DNA of 64,000 bases from Planococcus beigongshangi (GTDB lineage: Bacteria; Bacillota; Bacilli; Bacillales_A; Planococcaceae): positions 372,001 to 436,000 of the forward strand of contig NZ_JADHDU010000002.1 in the NCBI RefSeq assembly GCF_016820495.1, written 5' to 3'. The position numbers were made by a program, and so were the translations under genes. This document shows, one piece after another, positions 12,324-21,713 of this stretch. Every line of letters begins with the position of its first letter. The stretch's first letter is position 1. The notes under the pieces are model-generated. The model was given only the letters and a program-made list of their open reading frames with translations, did not search any database and was not told the DNA's origin.

Positions 12324-13318
12324 TCAGGCATCTCCATTTTAAAGTGTTCATAAGCTGTGGCAGTGACAGTGCGGCCTCTAGGCGTGCGCTGGATAAAGCC
12401 GATCTGCAATAAATAAGGTTCGTAGACGTCTTCGATCGTCGTCGATTCCTCGCCGATGCTTGCCGCAATCGTATCGAGACCGACCGGGCCGCCCCGGAAC
12501 CGGGTAATCATGCCGGTGATCAGTTTATGGTCGATATGATCAAGTCCGAGCGGATCCACTTGCAGCATCTCAAGCGCCTGATCCGCCATCTCCATCGTGA
12601 TGGAGCCCGTGCCGCGAACCATTGCGTAATCACGGACCCGTTTTAAGAGGCGGTTCGCGATACGCGGCGTGCCGCGTGAACGGCGGGCGATTTCAACTGC
12701 CGCATTCGGATCGATTTCCGCTTCGAATAGTTTCGAACTGCGGATGACGATCTGCGTCAAAGCTTCCGTATCATAATAATCGAGGCGTGCAAGCACGCCG
12801 AAACGGTCGCGCAGCGGAGCCGACAATGCACCGGCACGTGTCGTTGCGCCAATCAGTGTAAACGGCGGCAGGTCAAGACGCACTGAACGTGCTGTCGGTC
12901 CTTTGCCGACAACGATATCCAGACAGAAATCTTCCATTGCCGGATACAGCACTTCTTCGATCGACCGGTTGAGCCGGTGGATTTCATCGATGAATAATAC
13001 ATCTCCAGGTTCAAGCGAAGAAACGATCGCCGCCAGATCCCCCGGCCGTTCGATCGCAGGGCCGCTTGTCATCTTGACGCCGACATCCATTTCGTTGGCA
13101 ATGACCGCCGCAAGGGTCGTCTTCCCGAGACCCGGAGGCCCGTAGAGCAGCACATGGTCCAGGCTTTCCTCGCGCATCTTCGCCGCTTCGATGAAAATTT
13201 CAAGATTATGCTTCACTTTCTGCTGCCCGATGTACTGGGACAGGTATTGCGGGCGCAACGACTGCTCAAAACGCTCATCGAATTCCGAAATCTCGCTTCC
13301 AATCACCCGTTCTTCCAT
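12320..13318 (-). CDS. ruvB: Holliday junction branch migration helicase RuvB
   Basis: Hexameric AAA+ motor that drives branch migration with RuvA. 332 residues: Walker [11 protein letters not shown] (about residues 55-64), Walker B LFIDEIH, sensor 1 GATTRAG and a C-terminal winged-helix domain. The ATG at 13318 is preceded by AAAGGAGGTGCAGACC; an upstream GTG lies within that ribosome site and is not used. ruvA and ruvB are adjacent in Bacillus, but here a repeat element of about 240 bp sits between them. Confidence 0.97.
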
Positions 13319-13387
13319 GGTCTGCACCTCCTTTTTTTATATGTGTGTAGCTTATGAATTATTTTATTTATAATTTACTATTAAATT

Positions 13388-13624
13388 ACGCTTCAGCGCT
13401 TTGGACTAAGCTCCCGCAATAAGCCGAGAAACCCACTCGTCTTATTGCTCCGCTCCGTCCTGAGCCGCGCTGGCGCTAGAAGGAACTCTGAAGATATGGA
13501 GCAAAACAGCGTAGACGCCTTGGGGATCAGTGAAGTGCTGAGATCCACTCGGGCGAAGTGGAACGAGCACGAGTTAGCTCAGCGCGAGCCCCCGGCAAGC
13601 GAAGCTGTTTTGCGGAATATCGAC
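13388..13624. repeat. MITE-like extragenic element, copy A, between ruvA and ruvB
   Basis: The inner module 13493-13623 is bounded by inverted ends: ATATGGAGCAAAACAGC at the left and the complement of ATATTCCGCAAAACAGC at the right. It includes a core (CACTCGGGCGAAGTG region) shared with copies at 28.3 and 52.2 kb. The outer module 13388-13492 (CGCTTCAGCGC, then a CAATAAGCCGAG/CTCGTCTTATTG hairpin) matches the inverted copy at 30.3-30.4 kb. A plus-strand reading frame through it has no ribosome site and is not a gene. The whole 330-bp ruvA-ruvB gap is this element plus the ruvB ribosome site. Confidence 0.8.
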
Positions 13625-13650
13625 TTTAAAACTATTATAATTTATTAATA

Positions 13651-14250
13651 TCAACCCTGCTTCAAAAGAAGCTGCAACGCTTTCTTCATATAGCCTTCCG
13701 TGTTCAGGTCCAGATCCTTCAGCTTCGGTTTGACTTTATTGATTTCGCGTTCGGAATAGCCGAGCACACCGAGAGCGAGCATCGCTTCTTCAAGCTCATT
13801 GTCTTCCGATGTCAGGAGGCCACCCAGTTCTTCATTGTCTTCAAATGGATCACCGAAGAATTCAGCCAGTTTCCCTTTCAGATCGAGGATCATCTGGCGC
13901 GCCGTCTTCTTGCCGACGCCCGGGAATTTGACGAGATACGACTCGTCTTCCCGCTCGATCGCTTCGATGACATGCTGCGGCTGGCCGCTCGCCAGAATAG
14001 CCAGCGCACCCTTCGGCCCGATGCCGGATACCGAGATCAGCTTGCGGAAAAGTTCCCGCTGCTCAAGCGTCGGAAATCCGAACAGGAGCTGCGCATCTTC
14101 CCGCACATGATGATGCAGGAATACCTGCAGATCGTCGTCGCCGAACGAATACGGATTCGGCGCAAAAATCTGCCAGCCGATCCCGCCCTGCTCTATCACT
14201 AAATATTCAGGCGTCACTCGCGTAACCCGCCCTTTTATGTAATCGTACAT
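13651..14250 (-). CDS. ruvA: Holliday junction DNA-binding protein RuvA
   Basis: Tetrameric junction-binding partner of RuvB. 199 residues beginning MYDYIKGRVTRVTPEYLVIE (the OB-fold domain), with two helix-hairpin-helix motifs (ISVSGIGPKGALAIL and FPGVGKKTARQMILDLKGKL) and a C-terminal RuvB-binding domain (LGVLGYSEREINKV). The ATG at 14250 has AAGGAG nine bases upstream. Confidence 0.97.
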   Translation of the reverse strand: MYDYIKGRVTRVTPEYLVIEQGGIGWQIFAPNPYSFGDDDLQVFLHHHVREDAQLLFGFPTLEQRELFRKLISVSGIGPKGALAILASGQPQHVIEAIEREDESYLVKFPGVGKKTARQMILDLKGKLAEFFGDPFEDNEELGGLLTSEDNELEEAMLALGVLGYSEREINKVKPKLKDLDLNTEGYMKKALQLLLKQG

Positions 14251-14280
14251 ATCAATTCGCTCCTTCAATTCAACTCTATG

Positions 14281-14309
14281 ATTATAGCATATCCAGCCAC
14301 TTTAGACGA
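14281..14309 (-). promoter_or_regulatory. Extended -10 promoter of ruvA
   Basis: The minus strand reads TGCTATAAT (an extended -10, hexamer at 14281-14286) about 30 bp before the ruvA start. The -35 is weak. I see no LexA-type GAAC-N4-GTTC box in the gap. Confidence 0.55.
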
Positions 14310-14374
14310 AATAAACCCGCTGTCCCCACCCTGTGGTAAACTAGATTCATGAAGAAATGAAGCGAGGGATCCAC

Positions 14375-14908
14375 ATGAAAAAAATTCTCGGAGAAGAGCG
14401 CAGACAATTGCTGCTGGAAAAATTGAAAACGGCAGCCGAACCTTTGAAAGGCGGCGAACTGGCGAACCTGACAGGCGTGTCAAGGCAGGTCATCGTCGGT
14501 GATATGACGCTCCTGAAAGCAAAAGGCGAACCGATCATCGCCACAAGCCAGGGCTATCTGTATATGCGTGAAACCGGCGCCGATGACATTTTCCGCGTTC
14601 TTGCCTGCCACCACAAACCGGAAGACACGCAGAATGAATTGTATCTGCTGGTGGACGCTGGCGTCACCGTCAAAGATGTGACAGTCGAACATCCGGTTTA
14701 CGGTGAACTGACTGCCGGCATCCACGTGTCATCGCGCCGTGAAGTCGATGGGTTCATGCAGCGCATCAAAGAAACCGGCGCCAGCTACCTGCTCGAACTT
14801 ACAGGCGGTTTGCATTTGCATACGATCACTGCGCCGAACGTCGCAATTTTGGAACAGGCCATTAAAGATATGCGCGAAGCCGGTTATTTAATGGATGAAA
14901 GTGAATAA
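14375..14908 (+). CDS. niaR: NiaR-type nicotinate-responsive transcription repressor
   Basis: 177 residues. An N-terminal winged helix-turn-helix (GGELANLTGVSRQVIVGDMTLL, about residues 25-46) is followed by the 3H domain, named for conserved histidines (visible in ITAGIHVSSRR- and LHLHT-type segments), which binds niacin and metal. B. subtilis NiaR (YrxA) represses NAD biosynthesis and niacin uptake genes. It is transcribed away from ruvA, the same setting as yrxA near pheA in B. subtilis. The ATG at 14375 follows GAGGGATCCAC. A strong terminator follows. Confidence 0.88.
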   Translation: MKKILGEERRQLLLEKLKTAAEPLKGGELANLTGVSRQVIVGDMTLLKAKGEPIIATSQGYLYMRETGADDIFRVLACHHKPEDTQNELYLLVDAGVTVKDVTVEHPVYGELTAGIHVSSRREVDGFMQRIKETGASYLLELTGGLHLHTITAPNVAILEQAIKDMREAGYLMDESE

Positions 14909-14921
14909 AATCTATCGTTTT

Positions 14922-14953
14922 CCCGCGGATCCGGTTGAAATCCGCGGGTTTTT
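14922..14953 (+). terminator. Intrinsic terminator after niaR
   Basis: A 9-bp perfect stem, CCCGCGGAT with ATCCGCGGG, is followed by TTTTT, 13 bp after the niaR stop codon. Confidence 0.88.
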
Positions 14954-15009
14954 CATCGTTTTAGAGCTTGGAAGCTTCGTTTACCTAATGAAAAATGGTG
15001 ATTTCAGCA

Positions 15010-15093
15010 TTTGTGATCGGCATAACGGGTTTTGTGATCGGCATAAGCACTTTTATGATCGGCATCCGGGTATTTGTGATCGCCATTAATATT
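15010..15093. repeat. 21-bp tandem array, TTTGTGATCGGCAT type (4 units)
   Basis: Four units start at 15010, 15031, 15052 and 15073, exactly 21 bp apart. Each starts TTTGTGATCGGCAT with one or two changes; the last 7 bp vary freely. A partial fifth unit may precede it at about 14994. It lies in the convergent niaR-pheA gap of about 330 bp, which also contains two hairpins and the pheA terminator. Confidence 0.85.
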
Positions 15094-15154
15094 TCTTCCA
15101 ATTAAACCCAAATATGCACCCACTCATTCCATTCCTCCCACTCCCCATCGGATG

Positions 15155-15215
15155 TTTTTCGCTCTGCGAAAAACTCCCTTCCTTTAAAGGAGCCTTCGCG
15201 GACGCGAAGGCTTTT
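15155..15215 (+). other. Two consecutive hairpins in the niaR-pheA gap
   Basis: TTTTTCGC-TCT-GCGAAAAA (15155-15173) is followed by GCCTTCGCG-GA-CGCGAAGGC and TTTT (15192-15215). The second has the form of a plus-strand terminator but has no gene before it apart from niaR, which already has one. The first resembles the CTTTTCGC/GCGAAAAG hairpin in the duplicated sequence at 51.4 and 52.0 kb. Confidence 0.5.
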
Positions 15216-15231
15216 CATTTCAAATCCCTGA

Positions 15232-15273
15232 AATACGAAAAAAGCTCCGCAGCCGATCCGGCAGCGGAGCTTT
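15232..15273 (-). terminator. Intrinsic terminator after pheA
   Basis: On the minus strand the stem AAGCTCCGC...GCGGAGCTT, with an inner GCCG/CGGC, is followed by TTTTTTCG right after the pheA stop. Confidence 0.85.
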
Positions 15274-15279
15274 CCTGTT

Positions 15280-16143
15280 TTATTCGTAGGTATAATAGGA
15301 ACCCAGTGTTTTCACTGTACAGCCAAGCGCGGCGAGTTCCTCGAAAGCACCTTTCATCATCGGTGAACTTTCGTCGTCCAGCACATCGGCGATGAAGAAG
15401 TAATTCCCGAGGCCCGTCTTCAGCGGCCGCGACTCGATTTTACTCAAGTTCAGCTGGCGCCACGCAAAAACCGACAGCACCTGGTGAAGCACACCCGACC
15501 GGTCGTCTTCCGGTGGTGAAATCATCAAAGTGGTTTTTACCTGTTCATTATGCGCAGGATTTTCCAATTGATGATTCGTCTTGGACAGCACGAAAAAGCG
15601 CGTGTGGTTAAAATGGAAATCATGAATTTCACGGTGGACAATCTTTAGTCCATATTTATGGGCCGAAAATTCATTGCCAATCGCCGCAATATTGCGTTCC
15701 GGCAGCTCACTGACCATTTTGGCTGCAGCCGACGTGGAGCTATACTGCTCGAGCGGCGTATTTTTATACGTATAATAGAGGAATTTATGGCATTGCGCCA
15801 GTGCATGCGGATGTGAATAGATCGCTTCGAACGTGTCAGAATCCGCATTATCCGGATGCACCATCAGATGCTGCTCGATCGGCGACAGCACTTCGGCCGT
15901 CACATAAAGCTGCACTTCATGGAATAAATAATCGATAGTCAGCGGAACTGATCCTTCCAGCGCATTCTCAAGCGGCACAACCGCATAATCCACACGGTTT
16001 TCAGCGACCGCTTCAATGGCTTCCGGTATCGTCGTATAGGCGATCAATTCCCCGTCCGGAAACGCCTTTGCCGCCGCAAGATGGGTGAACGAGGCGTCCG
16101 GTCCCAAAAAAGAAATTCGTTTTTTCGTCTGCTGTTCAGCCAT
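15280..16143 (-). CDS. pheA: Prephenate dehydratase
   Basis: Converts prephenate to phenylpyruvate in phenylalanine synthesis. 287 residues: two-lobed catalytic domain with the family motif NHTRFFVL, and a C-terminal ACT regulatory domain with the ESRP phenylalanine-binding motif (LSKIESRP). This is the monofunctional Bacillus form, without chorismate mutase. The ATG at 16143 has GGAG eight bases upstream. It is the last gene of the obg-pheB-pheA stretch. Confidence 0.97.
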   Translation of the reverse strand: MAEQQTKKRISFLGPDASFTHLAAAKAFPDGELIAYTTIPEAIEAVAENRVDYAVVPLENALEGSVPLTIDYLFHEVQLYVTAEVLSPIEQHLMVHPDNADSDTFEAIYSHPHALAQCHKFLYYTYKNTPLEQYSSTSAAAKMVSELPERNIAAIGNEFSAHKYGLKIVHREIHDFHFNHTRFFVLSKTNHQLENPAHNEQVKTTLMISPPEDDRSGVLHQVLSVFAWRQLNLSKIESRPLKTGLGNYFFIADVLDDESSPMMKGAFEELAALGCTVKTLGSYYTYE

Positions 16144-16158
16144 CAAACCACTCCTACA

Positions 16159-16611
16159 TTAAAATGATCCGCTCGACACTACTTCTGCCGCTTCAACAAA
16201 ATCCAATTTTTTCAGCTGCTGCAAAAACACATCCAGATCCTGGTCCATTGCCGTCACATCGAGGGACAGCGTTACATTTGCCCGTCCCTGGATGGGAATC
16301 GTCTGATGGATCGTCAGGATATTGCAGCGTGCTTCCGCAACCGCCTGGATCAAGGTGGCAAGCGTACCGGTCCGATCTTCCAATTGAAGGAAGATCGTCA
16401 AGATCCGCTCTTTGACAATGGAGTGAAAAGGGAAAACAGCATCCCGGTATTTATAAAAAGCGGAGCGGGACAATCCAGTCTTATCCACAGCTTCCTGTAT
16501 CGACATATCGGCGCGCTGCAGCATCTTTTTGACTTCAAGCGTTTTTTGCATCGCTTCGGTCAATACATCTTCACGCACCAAGAAAAATCGCTGTTCTGAA
16601 ATATCCTTCAT
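16159..16611 (-). CDS. pheB: ACT-domain protein PheB
   Basis: 150 residues. A short N-terminal helix-turn-helix-like segment ([21 protein letters not shown]) precedes an ACT domain ([20 protein letters not shown]). Genetically linked to pheA throughout Bacilli and presumed to regulate phenylalanine metabolism, though its biochemical function is unproven. It lies 15 bp upstream of pheA and 17 bp downstream of obg, so one operon is likely. Confidence 0.92.
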   Translation of the reverse strand: MKDISEQRFFLVREDVLTEAMQKTLEVKKMLQRADMSIQEAVDKTGLSRSAFYKYRDAVFPFHSIVKERILTIFLQLEDRTGTLATLIQAVAEARCNILTIHQTIPIQGRANVTLSLDVTAMDQDLDVFLQQLKKLDFVEAAEVVSSGSF

Positions 16612-16628
16612 CCATGTCCCCTCCAGAT

Positions 16629-17918
16629 TTACTCAGTAAATTCGAACTCAAATTCAAGCAGACGGACCGTATCGCCGTCCACTGCCCCGCGTTCACGAAG
16701 CGCATCGTCGATTCCCATGCCGCGCATCTGGCGGGCAAATCGGCGAATTGAATCTTCACGTGAGAAGTCGGTCATCTTGAACAAACGTTCAATCGCATAA
16801 CCGCTGATTACATAAGCACCGTCCGGATCACGGGTGATCGTGAAGCCGTCCGATTCCGCTTCATGCTTGTAAAGAACCGTGCTTTCCGATTCATCCACTT
16901 CTTCTTCGATCAACGGGAATTCCGAAGTCACTTCCAGCAGGTCGGCAATCGAGAACAACAGATTGTTCAAGCCTTGGCGGCTGATTGCTGAAATCGGGAA
17001 AATCTTCGCATCTTCCGGCAATTTCTTGCGGAACGCTTCAAGATTTTCTTCGGCATCCGGCATATCCATCTTATTCGCAACGATCAATTGCGGACGTTCC
17101 GTCAACCGCATATTGTATTGCTTCAATTCTTCATTGATGGTCACGTAATCCTCGTACGGATCACGGCCTTCCATACCGGACATATCGATGACGTGGACAA
17201 TGACCCGCGTCCGTTCGATATGGCGCAGGAATTGATGGCCGAGGCCGATCCCTTCATGTGCACCCTGGATCAGACCAGGCAGATCCGCCATGACGAAACT
17301 GCGCTGATCTTCCGTTTCAACCATCCCGAGATTCGGCACGATCGTCGTGAAATGATATTCAGCGATTTTCGGTTTGGCAGCTGAAACGACTGACAATAAT
17401 GTAGATTTACCCACACTCGGGAAACCGACAAGGCCGGCATCTGCCAGAACTTTCAGTTCCAGGATGACATTGCGTTCAAATCCTGGTTCCCCTTTTTCCG
17501 ATAATTCCGGAGCTGGGTTCTGTGGCGTAGCAAAACGCGAGTTCCCGCGTCCGCCGCGTCCACCTTTTGCGATGATCGCCGTCTGGCCGTGTTCAACCAG
17601 GTCAGCGATCGTTTCGCCGGTATCCGCATCTTTTACAACTGTGCCAGGCGGAACTTTGATATACGTATCCACCGCTTTTGCACCATGTTTATTGGCACTC
17701 ATGCCATGTGTTCCGCGTTCGGCTTTGAAAATCCGTTTGTAACGGAAATCCATCAGCGTGCGCAGACCTTCTTCAACGATAAAGACGATATTACCGCCTC
17801 TGCCGCCGTCGCCGCCGGCTGGTCCGCCGTCCGGTACATATTTCTCGCGGCGGAATGCTACCATGCCATCCCCGCCGTCGCCACCTCTAACATAAACTTT
17901 TACGTGATCGACAAACAT
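16629..17918 (-). CDS. obgE: GTPase Obg (CgtA)
   Basis: Essential ribosome-associated GTPase with roles in 50S maturation and stress signalling. 429 residues: glycine-rich Obg fold ([20 protein letters not shown] at the start), G domain with P-loop GFPSVGKST and NKMD, then the OCT domain (about residues 350-429) present in Gram-positive Obg. The ATG at 17918 is preceded by GGAGGG, which lies in the last codons of spo0B, so the two are probably translationally coupled. Confidence 0.98.
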   Translation of the reverse strand: MFVDHVKVYVRGGDGGDGMVAFRREKYVPDGGPAGGDGGRGGNIVFIVEEGLRTLMDFRYKRIFKAERGTHGMSANKHGAKAVDTYIKVPPGTVVKDADTGETIADLVEHGQTAIIAKGGRGGRGNSRFATPQNPAPELSEKGEPGFERNVILELKVLADAGLVGFPSVGKSTLLSVVSAAKPKIAEYHFTTIVPNLGMVETEDQRSFVMADLPGLIQGAHEGIGLGHQFLRHIERTRVIVHVIDMSGMEGRDPYEDYVTINEELKQYNMRLTERPQLIVANKMDMPDAEENLEAFRKKLPEDAKIFPISAISRQGLNNLLFSIADLLEVTSEFPLIEEEVDESESTVLYKHEAESDGFTITRDPDGAYVISGYAIERLFKMTDFSREDSIRRFARQMRGMGIDDALRERGAVDGDTVRLLEFEFEFTE

Positions 17919-17919
17919 A

Positions 17920-18432
17920 TTATCCCTCCATCTGTGTGCTGACAATGATCTTCCAATTGTCCGCTGCAACTCTTTCTCGTGCCAATAAACCCGGAATCTC
18001 CGGCAAACCTACAGTTTGCGGATTTCCTTCTATTTTAAGTTCGATTGTAAATATGGATTCCTGCTGTTCCAATGAAATGCGGCAGCTGTTGGCATGTGCC
18101 TCCGGTCGCTTTTTAAGAGTGGTGAAGAACTGTTCAAGCCACTCTGCAAAAATCGCATCATCTGGCGTTCCGCCTTTTTCAGCGGCACATTCCACCCGAA
18201 AACGGAATTCCGGAAAACGCCATTCCGCCGTCAGCAGCCAATTTTCCGTCGCCGGCATCTTCAGCGCCGACAGCCTGCTCAGCTGCACAGCCGCTTCGGC
18301 ATGCGATCGAATGATCGATTTCACGTCCTGCGTACGCCCAAGATCCAGTTTCATTCCAATTAATTGGAGCTCATTCAAAAAATCATGGCGCGCATGCCGA
18401 AGCGCTTGTGCCACCGTCATCGGGTTATCCAT
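17920..18432 (-). CDS. spo0B: Spo0B-like phosphotransferase domain protein
   Basis: 170 residues. Helix 1 carries [15 protein letters not shown] (about residues 11-25), which matches the four-helix-bundle motif of Spo0B, including the phospho-accepting histidine in RHD. The rest resembles the degenerate ATPase-like C-terminal domain. In Bacillus, Spo0B passes phosphate from Spo0F to Spo0A. The genomic position (rpmA-spo0B-obg) is conserved, but nearby sporulation genes are missing here, so its present role is uncertain. The ATG at 18432 has AGGA ten bases upstream; the GTG at 18441 is too close to that site. Confidence 0.82.
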   Translation of the reverse strand: MDNPMTVAQALRHARHDFLNELQLIGMKLDLGRTQDVKSIIRSHAEAAVQLSRLSALKMPATENWLLTAEWRFPEFRFRVECAAEKGGTPDDAIFAEWLEQFFTTLKKRPEAHANSCRISLEQQESIFTIELKIEGNPQTVGLPEIPGLLARERVAADNWKIIVSTQMEG

Positions 18433-18486
18433 CAGTTTCACGTCCTAAAATTTCTTCTTATTCCAGTATACCAATAGATTCCTGAA

Positions 18487-18517
18487 AAATAAAAAGGACT
18501 GCGGAAGCAGCCCTTTT
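18487..18517 (-). terminator. Intrinsic terminator after rpmA
   Basis: On the minus strand AAAAGGGCTGC-TTCC-GCAGTCCTTTT is followed by TATTTTT, directly after the rpmA stop. It may only partly separate the ribosomal genes from spo0B-obg. Confidence 0.8.
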
Positions 18518-18525
18518 TGTTTTTA

Positions 18526-19159
<634 letters not shown>

Positions 19160-19161
19160 TC

Positions 19162-19470
19162 TTACAGGTTGATCGCGTCAACAGTCAATTTCGTGTATGG
19201 CTGACGGTGACCTTGTTTTTTACGGTAGTTCTTTTTAGCTTTGTATTTGAAGACAGTGATTTTTTTCTGTTTGCCTTGTTTTTCAACTTTAGCTGTAACA
19301 GTAGCTCCTTCAACAAAAGGAACACCCACTTTAGCGTCATCTCCACCTACAAATAGAACTTTGTCAAATGTGATCACGTCACCAGCTTCTCCGTTCAATT
19401 TCTCAACATAGATTTCTTGGCCCGCTTCAACTTTGATCTGTTTTCCACCAGTTTCAATAATTGCGTACAT
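19162..19470 (-). CDS. rplU: 50S ribosomal protein bL21
   Basis: 102 residues, standard bL21 ([20 protein letters not shown], ending [13 protein letters not shown]). First gene of the rplU-prp-rpmA unit, with a structured leader and a good promoter upstream. An AGAGGAGGTG ribosome site precedes the ATG at 19470. Only 2 bp separate it from prp. Confidence 0.99.
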   Translation of the reverse strand: MYAIIETGGKQIKVEAGQEIYVEKLNGEAGDVITFDKVLFVGGDDAKVGVPFVEGATVTAKVEKQGKQKKITVFKYKAKKNYRKKQGHRQPYTKLTVDAINL

Positions 19471-19583
19471 ATCCTTGCACCTCCTCTTAGACTAAGACTC
19501 GCCTATCCAGGTGATCCGCATCATGTGCGAATTCTTGTGTACCCGATTCGAGCGGTTGTAGCACGGTGCGCTACAAACATAAC
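19471..19583 (-). ncRNA. Ribosomal protein L21 leader
   Basis: The roughly 110-nt 5' untranslated region of rplU folds a perfect TTGTAGC-GCACCGT-GCTACAA hairpin close to its start. A GCGAATTC/GATGCGG-containing region follows before the ribosome site. Position and first hairpin match the L21 leader family known from Bacillus, which is thought to provide autogenous control by a ribosomal protein. No database scan was possible. Confidence 0.7.
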
Positions 19584-19589
19584 ATTAGA

Positions 19590-19619
19590 ATAATAGCACG
19601 TTTTGATAGGTGGCGTCAA
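19590..19619 (-). promoter_or_regulatory. Promoter of rplU-prp-rpmA
   Basis: Minus strand -35 TTGACG and -10 TATTAT are separated by 18 bp. Transcription would start at about 19583, at the beginning of the L21 leader. Confidence 0.75.
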
Positions 19620-19757
19620 TAGATACTGGCGAATTCATTGAGATGGAAGATGATGGTGACTGTAGATGGCTGCTTCTTTATTTAAATGACCTATTTTTCA
19701 TTCAATTAAACCTGGTTTGGCGGTATGATTTTGGAAATATTATACATATTTATTTTT

Positions 19758-19841
19758 GAGGTGCGGAAAACATAATCTGAGTTGCGGAAATCTCTCCTTG
19801 GGGTGCGGTTATTCCCCTTTGAGGTGCGGTCACGAATAAAT
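19758..19841. repeat. 21-bp tandem array, GAGGTGCGG type (4 units)
   Basis: Units start at 19758, 19779, 19800 and 19821, exactly 21 bp apart. Each opens GAGGTGCGG or a one-base variant; the other half varies. The complement carries CCGCAC, the core of the 3.4-kb array. The last unit overlaps the final codons and stop of the NERD gene. The rest of the roughly 200-bp space up to the rplU promoter shows nothing recognisable. Confidence 0.8.
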
Positions 19842-20768
19842 CCCCTTAAAATGATCGGCTACCAAGCGATTATTTTCTACAATATAGCGTATTCCTCGTT
19901 TATTACTTTTAACTGTCAATTTTTCCAATAAACGATACAAAACATACTTATCATGTATACCCAGCCACTTATAAGCAAATTCTGTCGTCAACTCTAACCC
20001 AAACAACACCGCATATTCCTGCAATGCAAACTCATGCGCGTCAGACGAGACGGCCCGGCAGTTACTGCAGCGCCATTTCCGTTGAATCCACGCGCACGAC
20101 AGGCGGCCACACCCCAAACACCTCACCCCCGCCTCCACAGATTCCCGTGTCAGCTTATGCTTCTCCAGCAGGTCAGGGATGTTATAATGCCCGCGGCTGC
20201 GCCGCAACAAAACCTCAAAATCGTCCAGTTTCAGCTTCATGTCAGGATCGACCAGCCCCTCCAGATGGAAGGGCAAATAATCGAGTGCGACGATCGGATA
20301 GAGTTTGGGCGGGGCGGCTACCCTTCCAGAGCGGCTCGACAAGACGATGGTGCCATGCACTTTGGTTCCGAAAAACTTTTCAGATGCTTTGACAGCGCGG
20401 TGCAGCTGGGTTTCCGGATTGCGCATGCCTTCCACACGCCCCTCGATTACACGGTGGAATTGAAAATTGACCGGATCGAAATGGAATTCACCCACCATAT
20501 TCTTCACTTCCAAAACGGAGATCAGTCGGGCATGCAGCAGCAGGAAATCGATTTGGGCATAGCCGCCTGAATAAGGCAGCGACAAATCGCGGTATATCTT
20601 AAACTCACTTCCCAGGTCCAGTTCGCGTTCCAGCAAATCAGCTGTCCGCCTCTCACCCGCCGCTCCCGCCAATGCCCTTTTCAATTCCCCGTATACTTCA
20701 TCCCGTGACGAATTCCTGCTGCTCAACCTTTCATAAAGCACGATTAACTTCAGCAAATGAACGTCCAA
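19830..20768 (-). CDS. NERD (nuclease-related) domain protein with zinc ribbon
   Basis: 312 residues from a TTG at 20768 with AAAAGGGG upstream; the frame stays open to a GTG at 20813 with no ribosome site. The NERD domain spans about residues 36-150, with the nuclease-like pattern GERR...QIDFLLL...VLEVKN (Glu, Asp, E-x-K). The C-terminal part has a four-cysteine zinc ribbon (CLGCG...CSNC), then a helical segment (TTEFAYKWLGIHDKYVLYRLL). DNA-binding or nuclease activity is inferred from fold only. It occupies the minD-rplU gap where spoIVFA-spoIVFB sit in B. subtilis. Confidence 0.78.
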   Translation of the reverse strand: MDVHLLKLIVLYERLSSRNSSRDEVYGELKRALAGAAGERRTADLLERELDLGSEFKIYRDLSLPYSGGYAQIDFLLLHARLISVLEVKNMVGEFHFDPVNFQFHRVIEGRVEGMRNPETQLHRAVKASEKFFGTKVHGTIVLSSRSGRVAAPPKLYPIVALDYLPFHLEGLVDPDMKLKLDDFEVLLRRSRGHYNIPDLLEKHKLTRESVEAGVRCLGCGRLSCAWIQRKWRCSNCRAVSSDAHEFALQEYAVLFGLELTTEFAYKWLGIHDKYVLYRLLEKLTVKSNKRGIRYIVENNRLVADHFKGIYS

Positions 20769-20861
20769 CCCGCACCCCTTTTCTGAATTACCATTCCAAT
20801 TTAAAATCACCAATTACCTTAATATCATTTCACCTAAAATTTATTAATCCTACAAAACCAC

Positions 20862-20892
20862 AAAAATCCCCCACAGAAATTCTGCAGGGGAC
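20862..20892 (-). terminator. Intrinsic terminator after minD
   Basis: On the minus strand TCCCCTGCAGA...TCTGTGGGGGA is followed by TTTTTG, 20 bp after the minD stop. It closes the mreBCD-minCD operon. Confidence 0.82.
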
Positions 20893-20911
20893 CTCACAAT
20901 GGCAAATGATT

Positions 20912-21712
20912 TTATTTGGAGAAGATTGCTTTGATCTTCGAAAAGACGCCTGTGCCTTGCTTGTCCATCGTCATGAGCGGTACGGATTCGCCGAGCAGGC
21001 GGCGGGCGATGTTGCGGTAGCCCTGGGCTGCGGGGTTGGCCGGATTCATGACGACGGGTTCGCCGCGGTTCGAGCTCGAGATGACACTTTCGTCATCGGC
21101 GATGATGCCGATCAGGTCGATCGACAGGTGCGTCGTAATTTCATTGATATCAAGCGCTTCGCCTGCTTTCATCAAGTGCTGGCGGATACGGTTGATAATG
21201 AGTTTTGGCGGTTCGATATTTTCTTCAAGTTCGAGCAGGCCGATGATGCGGTCGGCGTCGCGGACGGCTGAGATTTCAGGCGTCGTGACGACGATGGCAC
21301 GGTCAGCGCCGGCCACGGCATTTTTATAGCCTTGCTCGATGCCTGCGGGGCAATCGATGATGACGAAATCGTACTCTTTTTTCAGTTCCGTCACGAGTTC
21401 TTTCATCTGCTCCGGATTGACGGCATTCTTGTCAGTCGTCTGTGCGGCCGGCAATAAATAAAGCATATCGTCGAAACGCTTGTCTTTCACTAAGGCCTGG
21501 TGCACTTTGCAGCGACCTTCGAGCACATCGACAAGATCATAGATGATGCGGTTTTCGAGGCCCAGGATGACATCCAGATTCCGCAGGCCGATATCGGTGT
21601 CGATGAGGCATACTTTTTTCCCTTGAAGAGCCAATGCAGTGCCGAGATTGGCGGTTGTCGTCGTTTTACCGACGCCTCCCTTGCCTGATGTTATGACGAT
21701 TGCTTCTCCCAC
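20912..21712 (-). CDS. minD: Septum site-determining ATPase MinD
   Basis: Membrane-binding ATPase that recruits MinC and keeps division at midcell. 266 residues, starting with a GTG at 21712 (MGEAIVITSGKGGVGKTT, the deviant Walker A) behind AAAGGAGGAAGC. The C-terminal amphipathic helix GVFSKIKAIFSK is the membrane-targeting sequence. It follows minC by 1 bp. Without spoIVFA/B downstream, it is the last gene of the mre-min operon. Confidence 0.97.
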   Translation of the reverse strand: MGEAIVITSGKGGVGKTTTTANLGTALALQGKKVCLIDTDIGLRNLDVILGLENRIIYDLVDVLEGRCKVHQALVKDKRFDDMLYLLPAAQTTDKNAVNPEQMKELVTELKKEYDFVIIDCPAGIEQGYKNAVAGADRAIVVTTPEISAVRDADRIIGLLELEENIEPPKLIINRIRQHLMKAGEALDINEITTHLSIDLIGIIADDESVISSSNRGEPVVMNPANPAAQGYRNIARRLLGESVPLMTMDKQGTGVFSKIKAIFSK

Positions 21713-21713
21713 A

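Noticed and set aside
13445..13648. 67-codon plus-strand frame between ruvB and ruvA
   Set aside because: It is a translation of extragenic element A; similar peptide strings appear in element D only because the DNA is repeated.
14251..14374. LexA operator for ruvAB
   Set aside because: I looked for GAAC-N4-GTTC-like sites in the ruvA-niaR gap and saw none.
15114..15395. 93-codon plus-strand frame across the pheA terminator
   Set aside because: It overlaps a terminator and the pheA 3' end and has no recognised motif.
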